Source: Flammeovirgaceae bacterium UBA5585
GTDB lineage: Bacteria; Bacteroidota; Bacteroidia; Cytophagales; Cyclobacteriaceae
Assembly: GCA_002425185.1 (NCBI GenBank)
Contig: DILT01000017.1
Span: 62,001-126,000 of the forward strand
Reading direction: 5' to 3'
Length of the DNA: 64,000 bases
How positions within the stretch are numbered: position 1 is the first letter of the stretch; the number at the start of each line of letters is the position of its first letter. This document shows, piece after piece, positions 8,382 to 17,308 of the stretch. The notes beneath the pieces were generated by a model that saw only the letters and a list, made by a program, of their open reading frames with translations, was not told where the DNA came from and made no database searches. The translations under genes were made by a program, and so were the position numbers.

Positions 8382-10334
8382 ATGCGAAGCGTATTTGTTA
8401 TCCTTTTGGGTATTGCCTTGGTACAACCGGGCCTTGGCCAGGACAAACTTCAGGGTGTTAGCTTTTCCTCACTAATCATCACCGATAACTTTTGGAAACC
8501 CCGGTTGCAAACCGTTGCTACCAAAACACTGGATGCCTGTATTGCACAAACGGAAGTTAAAACACCACGGATACGCAACTTTGAAAAGATCGTAAATAAA
8601 ACCGGAGAGAAACATGAAGGAATCTATTATGATGACAGTGATGTTTATAAAGCCCTTGAGGCGATTGCCTATTCACTGAATAATTTTCCGGATAAGAAAC
8701 TTGAAGCAACTGCTGATCGATGGATTGATGTAATCGCAAAAGCTCAGCTACCGGATGGCTACCTGAACACCTATTACCAGCTCGGTGATCTTTCGCAACG
8801 CTGGACTGACATTGAAAAGCACGAAGACTATAATGCCGGACATCTGATCGAAGCAGCCGTTGCTTACTATCAAGCCACCGGAAAGGACAAACTACTTCAA
8901 ACGGCAGTACGATTTGCCAATCATATTGACTCCGCGTTTCGGCTGGGCAACAAACACTGGTTCAGTGGCCACCAGGAAATTGAACTTGCGTTGGTAAAGC
9001 TTTATGATGTAACCAAAGATGACCGCTACCTGAAACTAAGTGAATGGTATCTTCAGCAACGCGGAAAAGGCTATTATACCTACGGAACAAACTGGATTAC
9101 TCCCGACTACTGGCAGGATTTGAAGCCCGTGCATGAGCAGACTGAAATTACCGGCCACGCTGTACGGGCCATGTACCAATACACTGGCGCAGCCGATGTT
9201 GCTGCTGTTATGAATAATCAACAGTACGCTGCTGCCATGCAAGCGGTATGGGAAGATGTTGTATTCAGAAATCTTTACATCACCGGTAGCATCGGATCAT
9301 CCGGTCGGAATGAAGGATTTTCAATCGACTATGATTTACCAAACACCAATGCTTATTGCGAAACGTGTGCTTCCGTAGGCATGGTATTCTGGAATCAGCG
9401 CATGAACCGCTTAAGCGGTGACAGCAAGTTTATTGATGTACTTGAGCGAAGTCTGTACAATGGTGCCCTGTCGGGATTATCCCTATCCGGTGACCGGTTC
9501 TTTTATGGTAATCCACTGGCATCATTCGGTACACATGCCCGCAGAGAATGGTTTGGTACAGCGTGCTGCCCGGCCAACATTGCGCGGTTAACGGCATCGG
9601 TTGGCGACTATATCTACGCAACATCATCTGCAGGATTGTGGATAAACCTGTTTATCGCCAGTAAAACAACGCTTAATATTGCAAAGCAGTCCGTAGCCAT
9701 AGAACTCGAAACAAACTATCCGTGGGAAGGTAAAACAAAACTCACGGTAAATCCGGAGAAGAAAGGTTCGTTCGATCTTCATGTTCGTATCCCAGGATGG
9801 GCCCAAAACAATCTCGTTCCCGGTGATCTTTATCGCTTTAAGCAAAATCAACAAGCCACTGTATCTTTTACGATTAATGGCAAAGTAATTACCCCTGAAT
9901 TGATAAATGGGTATGCCGTGATCAGGCGCACATGGAAAAAGGGCGATGTGGTGGAGTGGGATTTTCCAATGCTGGTGAACGAGGTGGTAGCCCATAATCA
10001 AGTGAAACAAAATACCGATCGCATAGCACTTCAGCGTGGACCATTGGTGTATTGCGTTGAGGGTGCTGACAATGGCGGTAAAGCCTGGGATTTTGTCGTT
10101 CCTGATGATACGAAGTATACGTCTGAGTTTAAGTCGGATATTCTTGGGGGGATAGTTGTTATTACATTCGAGGCGCAGGCACTCAAAGGTGGAGCATCGC
10201 CCACTGACATTATTCATTATTCTAAAACCATAACCGCTATTCCGTATTACGCATGGAGCAATCGGGGGGCCAATGAAATGCAGGTGTGGTTACCCAGGAA
10301 AGTGAAAGAAGTACGTATTAACCCGGACAACTAA
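8382..10334 (+). CDS. GH127 family glycoside hydrolase (beta-L-arabinofuranosidase type)
   Basis: The 650-residue protein has a signal peptide ending PGLGQ and then an (alpha/alpha)6-type catalytic region followed by a beta-sandwich (formerly DUF1680). Known GH127 enzymes release beta-L-arabinofuranose and use a zinc site of one Glu and three Cys. Here the matching residues are E327 and C329 in CETC and the pair C395-C396 in TACCPAN, so the site is complete. The signal peptide points to the periplasm. It is the first gene of a tight run with an aldose 1-epimerase (9-base gap) and a TIM-barrel/FGE-like protein, suggesting joint use in breaking down a plant or algal glycan. The exact substrate is not visible. 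Confidence 0.9.
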   Translation: MRSVFVILLGIALVQPGLGQDKLQGVSFSSLIITDNFWKPRLQTVATKTLDACIAQTEVKTPRIRNFEKIVNKTGEKHEGIYYDDSDVYKALEAIAYSLNNFPDKKLEATADRWIDVIAKAQLPDGYLNTYYQLGDLSQRWTDIEKHEDYNAGHLIEAAVAYYQATGKDKLLQTAVRFANHIDSAFRLGNKHWFSGHQEIELALVKLYDVTKDDRYLKLSEWYLQQRGKGYYTYGTNWITPDYWQDLKPVHEQTEITGHAVRAMYQYTGAADVAAVMNNQQYAAAMQAVWEDVVFRNLYITGSIGSSGRNEGFSIDYDLPNTNAYCETCASVGMVFWNQRMNRLSGDSKFIDVLERSLYNGALSGLSLSGDRFFYGNPLASFGTHARREWFGTACCPANIARLTASVGDYIYATSSAGLWINLFIASKTTLNIAKQSVAIELETNYPWEGKTKLTVNPEKKGSFDLHVRIPGWAQNNLVPGDLYRFKQNQQATVSFTINGKVITPELINGYAVIRRTWKKGDVVEWDFPMLVNEVVAHNQVKQNTDRIALQRGPLVYCVEGADNGGKAWDFVVPDDTKYTSEFKSDILGGIVVITFEAQALKGGASPTDIIHYSKTITAIPYYAWSNRGANEMQVWLPRKVKEVRINPDN

Positions 10335-10343
10335 ATCTGAAGC

Positions 10344-11378
10344 ATGCTACCAAAAACTGAAAGTAATAATCGTATTAGAGAATTGCTCCTTACTCAGTAT
10401 ACCATCAGAAACAAATCGGGAATGCAGGTAAGCGTATTGAATTATGGTGGAACTATTACCGAGATTGTTGTTCCCGATAAAAATGGAAATTTTGAGAATG
10501 TAGTGTTAGGATTTTCAACGCTGGAGGAGTTTCGCGGTAAGAATAATCCGTACTTCGGGGCGCTGATGGGGCGTTATACCAATCGAATTGGTACTGCATC
10601 ATTTATTCTTGACGGTGTTCACTACAAACTTGCTGATAACAATAATGGAAACACCCTGCACGGTGGTAACAAAGGCTTTGATAAGGTGTTCTGGATGGTT
10701 GAACCCGTGTCCGATAACAGCATGCGATTAATTTATGATAGTCTGGATGGAGAAGAGGGCTTTCCAGGTAATTTACATGTTGAAGTTCTGGTAACGGTAG
10801 GAGTTGAGAATACACTTACCTTAGCGTACACAGCAACAACCGATAAAGCTACCCCGGTCAACCTTACGAGTCATCCCTATTTTAATTTATCGGCCGGGAA
10901 AAGCGCTACTATACTTGATCATGTGTTACAAATACAGTCAGAACAAATTACGCAAGTAGATAGAAATTCAATACCTACCGGAAAATTTTCAGATGTAGCT
11001 GAAACTCCATTTGATTTCAGAATACCCAAACGTGTTGGAGCAGACATTGTCCGTGCAACTCCTGGCTATGATCATAACTTTATACTTTCGGCACTCACTA
11101 AACCATTGAACATACCTGCTGCCGAACTTTATGATCCGCTAAGTGGTCGGGTAATGCGTTTGTTCACAACAGAGCCTGGCCTGCAATTTTATTCGGGTAA
11201 TTTTTTGGATGGCTCCATTGCGGGAAAGAACGGACACGTGTACGGTAAGCATGCAGGACTTTGTCTGGAACCACAACACTTCCCTGATTCACCGAACCAG
11301 CCACACTTTCCCAATACCATTTTACAGCCGGGTGAAACCTACCGACAGACAAGCCGGTTAGAATTTTCTGTTCGATGA
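10344..11378 (+). CDS. galM: Aldose 1-epimerase (mutarotase)
   Basis: At 344 residues the length is typical of GalM. The enzyme interconverts alpha and beta anomers of aldoses. The conserved active-site residues are visible: H106 in TLHGGNKGFDK, the catalytic acid H177 in LTSHPYFNLS, and the catalytic base E309 in CLEPQHFPDSPN. There is no signal peptide, so it acts in the cytoplasm. It sits 9 bases after the GH127 gene and overlaps the next gene by 4 bases (ATGA), so the three form one operon. It probably processes sugars released by the neighbouring hydrolases. Confidence 0.95.
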   Translation: MLPKTESNNRIRELLLTQYTIRNKSGMQVSVLNYGGTITEIVVPDKNGNFENVVLGFSTLEEFRGKNNPYFGALMGRYTNRIGTASFILDGVHYKLADNNNGNTLHGGNKGFDKVFWMVEPVSDNSMRLIYDSLDGEEGFPGNLHVEVLVTVGVENTLTLAYTATTDKATPVNLTSHPYFNLSAGKSATILDHVLQIQSEQITQVDRNSIPTGKFSDVAETPFDFRIPKRVGADIVRATPGYDHNFILSALTKPLNIPAAELYDPLSGRVMRLFTTEPGLQFYSGNFLDGSIAGKNGHVYGKHAGLCLEPQHFPDSPNQPHFPNTILQPGETYRQTSRLEFSVR

Positions 11379-14167
11379 AAGCCTTCGTTCTATTCCTGCT
11401 CGTGCTGGTGATGGGGGGAGTGACTGCTCAGCCTCTTGACGGTTTAACGACAGAGCATGGTGCTGTTACACAACTTAAATCAGGTACCCGAACATGGCCC
11501 GTGAAGCTTCCCCTGGTCACGTTCAGGGTCAACGATAACCCTTACCGGTCGGATGCAAATAGTGCACTGAAGGTAAGCAACTCTGTCTTTGATTTTACGG
11601 ATCAAGGGGTGTCCTTCACGATTACCTTCACCAATCCATCCAAAGACACCCTGACACTCACCAATGTTGTTCCTTTTGGTGAACTCGATAAAGAAGCAGT
11701 TATCACCGGCCTTGGAAAACACCCGCTTTCACGAACCCATTTATTTTTACCCGGCAGGATGCCTGTAAATGTAATTTTGCCGGATAATGCATGGAACCTT
11801 GGGTATTCAGCATCGAAAATTGATTCTGAATACAGGCTTTTTGGATTAGCCAGGCGCGACCCGGATTCTTTTGTGAAGGCCAACCGAAAACGATTCGAGA
11901 CCATTCTGATGCCGGGTGGTTCAGTATCCTATTTTATGTATGCTGATTTGTACAAAGGTGAATGGCAGAAAGGAGTCCGGGAAGTATTTCAAAAACGCTA
12001 CTTGTATGATTTAACTGACTTTAACGATACACTCTACAAACGTGCTGATTTACAGTGGATCAAAAAAGCTTATGTGATGCATTTGATGATGGCCTGGGAC
12101 AAACATTACTTCGACTACAAAACCGGTCAATTCAACTGGCAGAAATTTCAGCAACGGGGTAAGGAATGGTATGGTGGTGATGATGTGATTTGCGTGTGGC
12201 CAACATGGCCTTCGCTTGGGTTGGATCAACGCAACCAGTTTGACCTGTATCGTGACTTGCCGGGAGGATTACCCGCTCTACGGGCGCAGGCAGATTCCTT
12301 GCGGCTGAACGGAACAAAATTCTTCATCGCGTACAATCCATGGGATGAAAGCACCCGCTCAGAGGGACACCTTCAGGGATTGACTTCGTTGGTAAAAGAA
12401 ACTTCTGCGGATGGTGTTGTGCTCGACACCAAAGGTGAGTCCAGCAAAGAGTTACAGCAGACTGCCGATGCCGTGAAACCCGGAGTGATCATGTACAGCG
12501 AAGGCATGGCGGTACCGAAGGATATGCCGGGCATCATCAGCGGACGGGTACATAATGCCTTATACTATCCGCCCATGCTCAACCTGAATAAATTCATCCG
12601 GCCCGACTTCGCCATCTTTCGTGTGGCCGAAGTGTTCAAGGAGAAAATAAAGCGCGAGTATGCACTGGCTTTCTTCAACGGTTATGGAACGGAGATCAAT
12701 CAATTTGCACCCGGTCATCCGGAGTGGGAAGAGGAGCAATACCGTTTTCTTGGTCGTACCACGCGCATCCTGCGTGAAAATAATTCAGCCTTTACTTCAT
12801 TCGACTGGACGCCCTTGGTGCCCACGCTGCGTGACAGCATCTGGGTTAACGACTGGCCGGCCCGAGACATCAGTATCTACACCATTTTCCGTCCGAAGAA
12901 AACCATCTACACGATTTTTAGTCTGAAGCCCGAAGGTTATCAAGGCGCTTTATTTGAAATCGATCAGGAGGCTGGATATCACTATGTTGACCTGTGGCAT
13001 CATGAAGAAATAATTCCGGTAGTCGTTAATAACCGGTTTTACGCACAAGCAAAACTTGAAGCATTTAACAGTTATGAACTGGGAACCAACAATGAAGGTT
13101 CAGTAAGTTGTATCGCTAAATTGCCGCAGCTATTGCGTGTATCTTTTCGTAACAATCACCTCAGCATCGAGGCCGGCAAGGGAACGGAAATACGGCTGTG
13201 GGCCGGTACTCCTTCGTACGGCAAAGAATACCAAACCCTTCCACGCGAAAAACATGACTTATTTCTTCCCGACTATATCGGGCGGTATGAAGGAAAGGTA
13301 GTTATTCAACTTTTTGATGGCGATGAACTGGCTGACGAGCGCGTTATCAATATCAAACCGGGTTCAGCACGCCTGATAACTAAGGTACAACCAACAGCGC
13401 TGCGATCTGAAAAGCCCCTGAACATGGTTCGTATACCTGCGGGAAAATTCATTTACAAAACCACACACGGTGATGCTTTTATTCCATACCCGGAAGAAGG
13501 AGTGGGAGAGGAGTACACCATGAAAGCATTCTGGATGGACCGCACACCAGTAACCAATCAGCAATTCAGGGCATTCCTTCACGCCACGAACTATCGACCT
13601 GCTGATACAGTCAACTTTTTAAAGCACTGGAGAAGCGGAAACATTTTGTCAGGCGAAGAAAACTTCCCGGTCGTGTATGTTTCTTATGAAGATGCACAAG
13701 CGTACGCAAAGTGGGCGGGCAAGCGACTTCCTACGGAATTGGAGTGGCAATATGCCGCGCAAACTGAAAAAGGAAATGAGTGGCCCTGGCGGCAAACCAA
13801 ACTGGTGAAGCGCACAACGCAGTACGTTACCGAAACACTCACCGTATCAGCCATAGAAGGCATTAACCCGCGCAATGCCAATTTGGGTGACGGAAAATTA
13901 TATGCTGTTGGTAAGTATTCACGCGGGGCGAATCCTCATGGTTTGCTGGACTTATCAGGATGTGTTTGGCAGCTCACCAACGACATCTACGAAAACGGAA
14001 GTTATCGCTACGTCATCATGAAGGGGGGAAGTTACTTTAAACCATCTTCCAGTTGGTGGTATGTACAAGGCGGCCCACGCGAACTTCATTACCGGCAAGC
14101 ATTGTTGCGCGTAAGTGAAGGTTTTGAACGTAATGCAACGGTTGGGTTTCGTTGTGTAAGCGATTGA
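11375..14167 (+). CDS. TIM-barrel putative glycoside hydrolase fused to a formylglycine-generating-enzyme-like (SUMF1) domain
   Basis: The protein has 930 residues with a signal peptide (MKAFVLFLLVLVMGGVTAQ). Residues 30-200 look like a beta-sandwich. Residues 215-500 look like a (beta/alpha)8 barrel of the kind in alpha-galactosidase-like hydrolases (WPTWPSLGLD, then VVLDTKGES with D351, and later YSEGMAV). From about residue 680 a C-terminal FGE-sulfatase/SUMF1 domain begins at NMVRIPAGKF. It carries FWMDRTPVTNQQFRAFL, FPVVYVSYEDAQAYAKWAGKRLPTE and MKGGSYFK. I do not recognise a copper-binding cysteine pair in it, so it may bind ligand rather than make formylglycine. No sulfatase gene is nearby. 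Overlap with galM places it in the carbohydrate operon. The function of the barrel is inferred from fold-like features only. Confidence 0.7.
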   Translation: MKAFVLFLLVLVMGGVTAQPLDGLTTEHGAVTQLKSGTRTWPVKLPLVTFRVNDNPYRSDANSALKVSNSVFDFTDQGVSFTITFTNPSKDTLTLTNVVPFGELDKEAVITGLGKHPLSRTHLFLPGRMPVNVILPDNAWNLGYSASKIDSEYRLFGLARRDPDSFVKANRKRFETILMPGGSVSYFMYADLYKGEWQKGVREVFQKRYLYDLTDFNDTLYKRADLQWIKKAYVMHLMMAWDKHYFDYKTGQFNWQKFQQRGKEWYGGDDVICVWPTWPSLGLDQRNQFDLYRDLPGGLPALRAQADSLRLNGTKFFIAYNPWDESTRSEGHLQGLTSLVKETSADGVVLDTKGESSKELQQTADAVKPGVIMYSEGMAVPKDMPGIISGRVHNALYYPPMLNLNKFIRPDFAIFRVAEVFKEKIKREYALAFFNGYGTEINQFAPGHPEWEEEQYRFLGRTTRILRENNSAFTSFDWTPLVPTLRDSIWVNDWPARDISIYTIFRPKKTIYTIFSLKPEGYQGALFEIDQEAGYHYVDLWHHEEIIPVVVNNRFYAQAKLEAFNSYELGTNNEGSVSCIAKLPQLLRVSFRNNHLSIEAGKGTEIRLWAGTPSYGKEYQTLPREKHDLFLPDYIGRYEGKVVIQLFDGDELADERVINIKPGSARLITKVQPTALRSEKPLNMVRIPAGKFIYKTTHGDAFIPYPEEGVGEEYTMKAFWMDRTPVTNQQFRAFLHATNYRPADTVNFLKHWRSGNILSGEENFPVVYVSYEDAQAYAKWAGKRLPTELEWQYAAQTEKGNEWPWRQTKLVKRTTQYVTETLTVSAIEGINPRNANLGDGKLYAVGKYSRGANPHGLLDLSGCVWQLTNDIYENGSYRYVIMKGGSYFKPSSSWWYVQGGPRELHYRQALLRVSEGFERNATVGFRCVSD

Positions 14168-14168
14168 T

Positions 14169-15788
14169 CTACACGTATAACGCTTCCTTTTGTTCAGCTA
14201 CTTTTTCGCTTGTAATATATTCATCGTAAGTCATGAGCTTATCAATACAACCATTGGGAGTAAGTTCAATGATGCGGTTGGCTACGGTTTGGGTAAATTC
14301 ATGATCGTGCGAGGTGAACAACACCGTTCCCGGAAAGTCTTTTAAGGCATTGTTGAAAGCCGTGATAGACTCCAGGTCAAGGTGGTTGGTGGGCTCATCC
14401 AATATCAATAGGTTGGCCCCGGTAAGCATCATGCGCGAGATCATGCAGCGCACTTTTTCACCTCCGGAAAGAACGGTGCACTTTTTAAAAACCTCTTCGC
14501 CAGAGAACAGCATCTTACCCAGAAAACCACGGATGTAAATCTCATCGCGATTCTCTTCTTCTGCATATTGACGCAACCAATCAATCAGGTTGTCGTCCGA
14601 TTGGAAGTAGTTTTCGTTGTTGGATGGGAGGTATGCGGTGGTGATGGTTTGACCAAACTTAAATGAACCGGTGGTAGCGTGAAGTTCGCCCGTCAAAATC
14701 TGGAAGAGGGAAGTGATGGCGAGGCTATCCTTGCTCAGAAAAGCGATTTTATCACCCTTGTTTACATAGAAATCGAGATTGGTGAACAGGGGAGTGCCAT
14801 TGTTGGAATATCCGAGGCCAACGGCATGCAGTATCTGATCACCAGCTTCACGGTTTTGTTTAAAGATGATGGCCGGGTATCTGCGGGTTGAGGCCTGAAT
14901 TTCATCAACATTGATTTTCTCCAACAGCTTTCTTCTGCTGGTAGCTTGCCGCGACTTGGAGGCGTTGGCGCTGAAGCGTGCAATGAATTCCTGAAGTTCC
15001 TTTCGCTTTTCCTCAGCTTTTTTGTTGGCAGATGATCGTTGCGCCAGGGCCAGTTGACTGGATTGATACCAGAAGGAATAATTACCCGTGTACAAACGTA
15101 TAGCCTGAAAATCGATATCGACAATGTGGGTACATACCGTATCGAGAAAGTGGCGATCGTGTGACACTACGATGACCGTGTTTTCAAATTCAAGCAGAAA
15201 ATCTTCCAGCCAGGTTATGGTATTTATATCCAGGTCGTTAGTGGGTTCATCTAAAATCAAAATATCCGGATTACCATATAAGGCCTGAGCTAAAAGCACA
15301 CGCACCTTTTGCGAGCCATCCAGTTCTTTAACCAGCTTATAATGTTCCGATTCATTGATTCCGAGTCCGCTTAACAAGGCGGCTGCATCCGACTGGGCGT
15401 TCCAGCCGTTGAGTTCAGCGAATTCGGCTTCCAGTTCAGAAGCGCGCATACCATCGGCATCAGAGAAATCAGGTTTGGCATAAATAGCATCCTTTTCCTG
15501 CATGATGTTCCAGAGCTTGCTATAGCCCATCATCACCGTATCCAACACACTCACCTCATCAAATTCGTAGTGATTTTGGCGTAATACCGCCATGCGCTTA
15601 CCGGGCTCCATAGAAACATTGCCCCGGGTGGGGTCAATTTCGCCCGAAAGAATTTTCAGAAACGTAGATTTTCCAGCCCCATTAGCCCCAATAACCCCAT
15701 AACAGTTGCCTTGTGTAAAACGAAGGCTTACCTCATCAAAAAGAACCCGTTTGCCGAATTGGAGCGATAATTTGTTTACTGCCAGCAT
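14169..15788 (-). CDS. ABC-F family ATPase (YbiT-like) with degenerate second Walker A
   Basis: This 539-residue cytoplasmic protein has two ABC ATPase domains, no membrane segments, and an interdomain linker with basic helices (residues 240-300), as expected for ribosome-associated ABC-F proteins. The first domain has an intact Walker A (GANGAGKS, 34-41), LDGSQ signature, Walker B with ILDEPTND and switch His210. The second domain keeps LSGGEK, ILDEPTNHLD and TSHDHEF, but its Walker A region at 350-360 reads FLSKDSLAITS and lacks the Gly-Lys-Ser/Thr core. I have an impression that this change occurs in related Bacteroidota proteins but cannot verify it. It converges with the upstream operon, with only one base between stop codons. 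Confidence 0.9.
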   Translation of the reverse strand: MLAVNKLSLQFGKRVLFDEVSLRFTQGNCYGVIGANGAGKSTFLKILSGEIDPTRGNVSMEPGKRMAVLRQNHYEFDEVSVLDTVMMGYSKLWNIMQEKDAIYAKPDFSDADGMRASELEAEFAELNGWNAQSDAAALLSGLGINESEHYKLVKELDGSQKVRVLLAQALYGNPDILILDEPTNDLDINTITWLEDFLLEFENTVIVVSHDRHFLDTVCTHIVDIDFQAIRLYTGNYSFWYQSSQLALAQRSSANKKAEEKRKELQEFIARFSANASKSRQATSRRKLLEKINVDEIQASTRRYPAIIFKQNREAGDQILHAVGLGYSNNGTPLFTNLDFYVNKGDKIAFLSKDSLAITSLFQILTGELHATTGSFKFGQTITTAYLPSNNENYFQSDDNLIDWLRQYAEEENRDEIYIRGFLGKMLFSGEEVFKKCTVLSGGEKVRCMISRMMLTGANLLILDEPTNHLDLESITAFNNALKDFPGTVLFTSHDHEFTQTVANRIIELTPNGCIDKLMTYDEYITSEKVAEQKEALYV

Positions 15789-15850
15789 TGCCTTTCAAAA
15801 TAAGGCGCGAAGATAGGGAAAGCGGTTAACTTATCGTGTAGCAAGAGCGA

Positions 15851-17308
15851 TTAGTTCCAACCACCGCCCATGGCCTTATATAAATCTATATAAGCATGGA
15901 AAAATTGTTTCTGGGCATTGGTGTATTGCAGTTCTGCGTCCAGCACGTTTCTACGGATCATGAGCACTTCCAGGTAATTGGCAAAACCCGTCAGGAACAA
16001 ATCGTTACCAATGTTTAAGGCCATTTTCAGTTCCGATACTTCCGCAAACTTAAGGTTGCTCACTTGTTGATATGCCTGCATGGTGTTGTACAAGGAACTT
16101 ACTTCACCAACACTTTGCAAAAGCACTTTCTGATAATTATAAACCGCTATGTTTTTCTCCGCGGCCTGCCACCTGTACTGATAACTCAATTCTTTCCGGT
16201 TAAGCAAGGGCATCGTTAGTGAACCGACTCCCATATAGGCCAGAGATGCCGGGTTAAACAAATAGCGCGTGTTGAAACCATTGAACGCAGCAAAACCGGT
16301 TAAGTTTAATGCCGGAAAAAAGGCAGCGCGGGCAGCTTTAAGGTCAGCTTCATTGGAGCCCAACAGGGCAAGTGCTTCTTTTAAATCCGGACGATTTTCC
16401 AACAGCGCCAGGGGAAGTCCGGTTTGGAGTTGTGCCAGTTGATTGCTGTTGATTAGTGTATCGGCACGCGGAATTTCTCCGGGAAATCTGCCCGTTAAAC
16501 CGTTTAACATATTCGAAGCAACAATCAAATGCTGGTTGCGCTCCGCTTCCAAAGCACGGGTTTGCAACAACTGCACCTGAAATTGTTTTACAGCCAGTTC
16601 ATTAATCTGCCCGCTTTGTTTTTGGATCGCTACAATTTCCATGGCGCGTTCCTGTATGTCGAGATTTTGACGAATGATCTTTAATTCATTATCAACGGCC
16701 AGGAGTTCATAATACAGGCGCGCCACTCCGGAAACGAGTTGAGTTTGAATATAGTTTTTGTAGTACGTGCTGGCTTTGAATCGTTCCAGCGCAGCTTTTT
16801 TACGGTTGCGTAACTTTCCGGCAAAACCTATTTCCCAACTGGCCTGCAGGCCGATAAAATAATCAGGCACCGGATCGGGTATCCGTTGCTCAGCCGAAAT
16901 GTTTTGAGATAGATTGGTATCAAAATTTCCGACACCGTCAACCGTGTAATCTCCAAACTTGGTTAAACCATATGAAGCACCGGTTTGTACGGCAGGGTAG
17001 AAGTTTCGGATGTGGTACCGCATGTTTGCCTGTGCCTGCTCTATGCGCTGCCCGGCAATCTTCATATCCTGATTGTTTTTAATGGCCGTATCAATAAGTG
17101 CGTTTAAGTAAGGGTCTTTAAAAAAATTACGCCATTGCGGAACAGTTTGATCTTTTTGCAACACACTGTCGACTTCAAAATAGGTTGACGGAACAACCAT
17201 TTCATTTTTTACCTGAAGTTGTCGGGGCAAGGTACATGAACTGAGTATCGACAAAATCGCAAGGAATAAGCAGCCTTGATGCAGTAATTGTTTGATCTTA
17301 TTTTTCAT
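15851..17308 (-). CDS. TolC/NodT-family outer-membrane efflux lipoprotein
   Basis: The start at 17308 (MKNKIKQLL) is chosen because it opens a proper lipoprotein signal (ILSSC), whereas the longer frame adds 15 residues inside the transporter gene. The protein of 485 residues has two outer-membrane-efflux repeats with long coiled-coil helices (for example a segment around AEAERNQHLIVASNMLNGL). It forms the outer-membrane channel of the tripartite RND pump. Its start overlaps the end of the inner-membrane pump gene by 11 bases, a strong sign of co-translation. It is the last gene of the efflux operon. Confidence 0.93.
   Translation of the reverse strand: MKNKIKQLLHQGCLFLAILSILSSCTLPRQLQVKNEMVVPSTYFEVDSVLQKDQTVPQWRNFFKDPYLNALIDTAIKNNQDMKIAGQRIEQAQANMRYHIRNFYPAVQTGASYGLTKFGDYTVDGVGNFDTNLSQNISAEQRIPDPVPDYFIGLQASWEIGFAGKLRNRKKAALERFKASTYYKNYIQTQLVSGVARLYYELLAVDNELKIIRQNLDIQERAMEIVAIQKQSGQINELAVKQFQVQLLQTRALEAERNQHLIVASNMLNGLTGRFPGEIPRADTLINSNQLAQLQTGLPLALLENRPDLKEALALLGSNEADLKAARAAFFPALNLTGFAAFNGFNTRYLFNPASLAYMGVGSLTMPLLNRKELSYQYRWQAAEKNIAVYNYQKVLLQSVGEVSSLYNTMQAYQQVSNLKFAEVSELKMALNIGNDLFLTGFANYLEVLMIRRNVLDAELQYTNAQKQFFHAYIDLYKAMGGGWN

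Noticed and set aside
9624..10217. A 197-codon minus-strand open frame inside the GH127 gene
   Set aside because: Its translation has no family features and lies exactly on the opposite strand of a well-supported gene.
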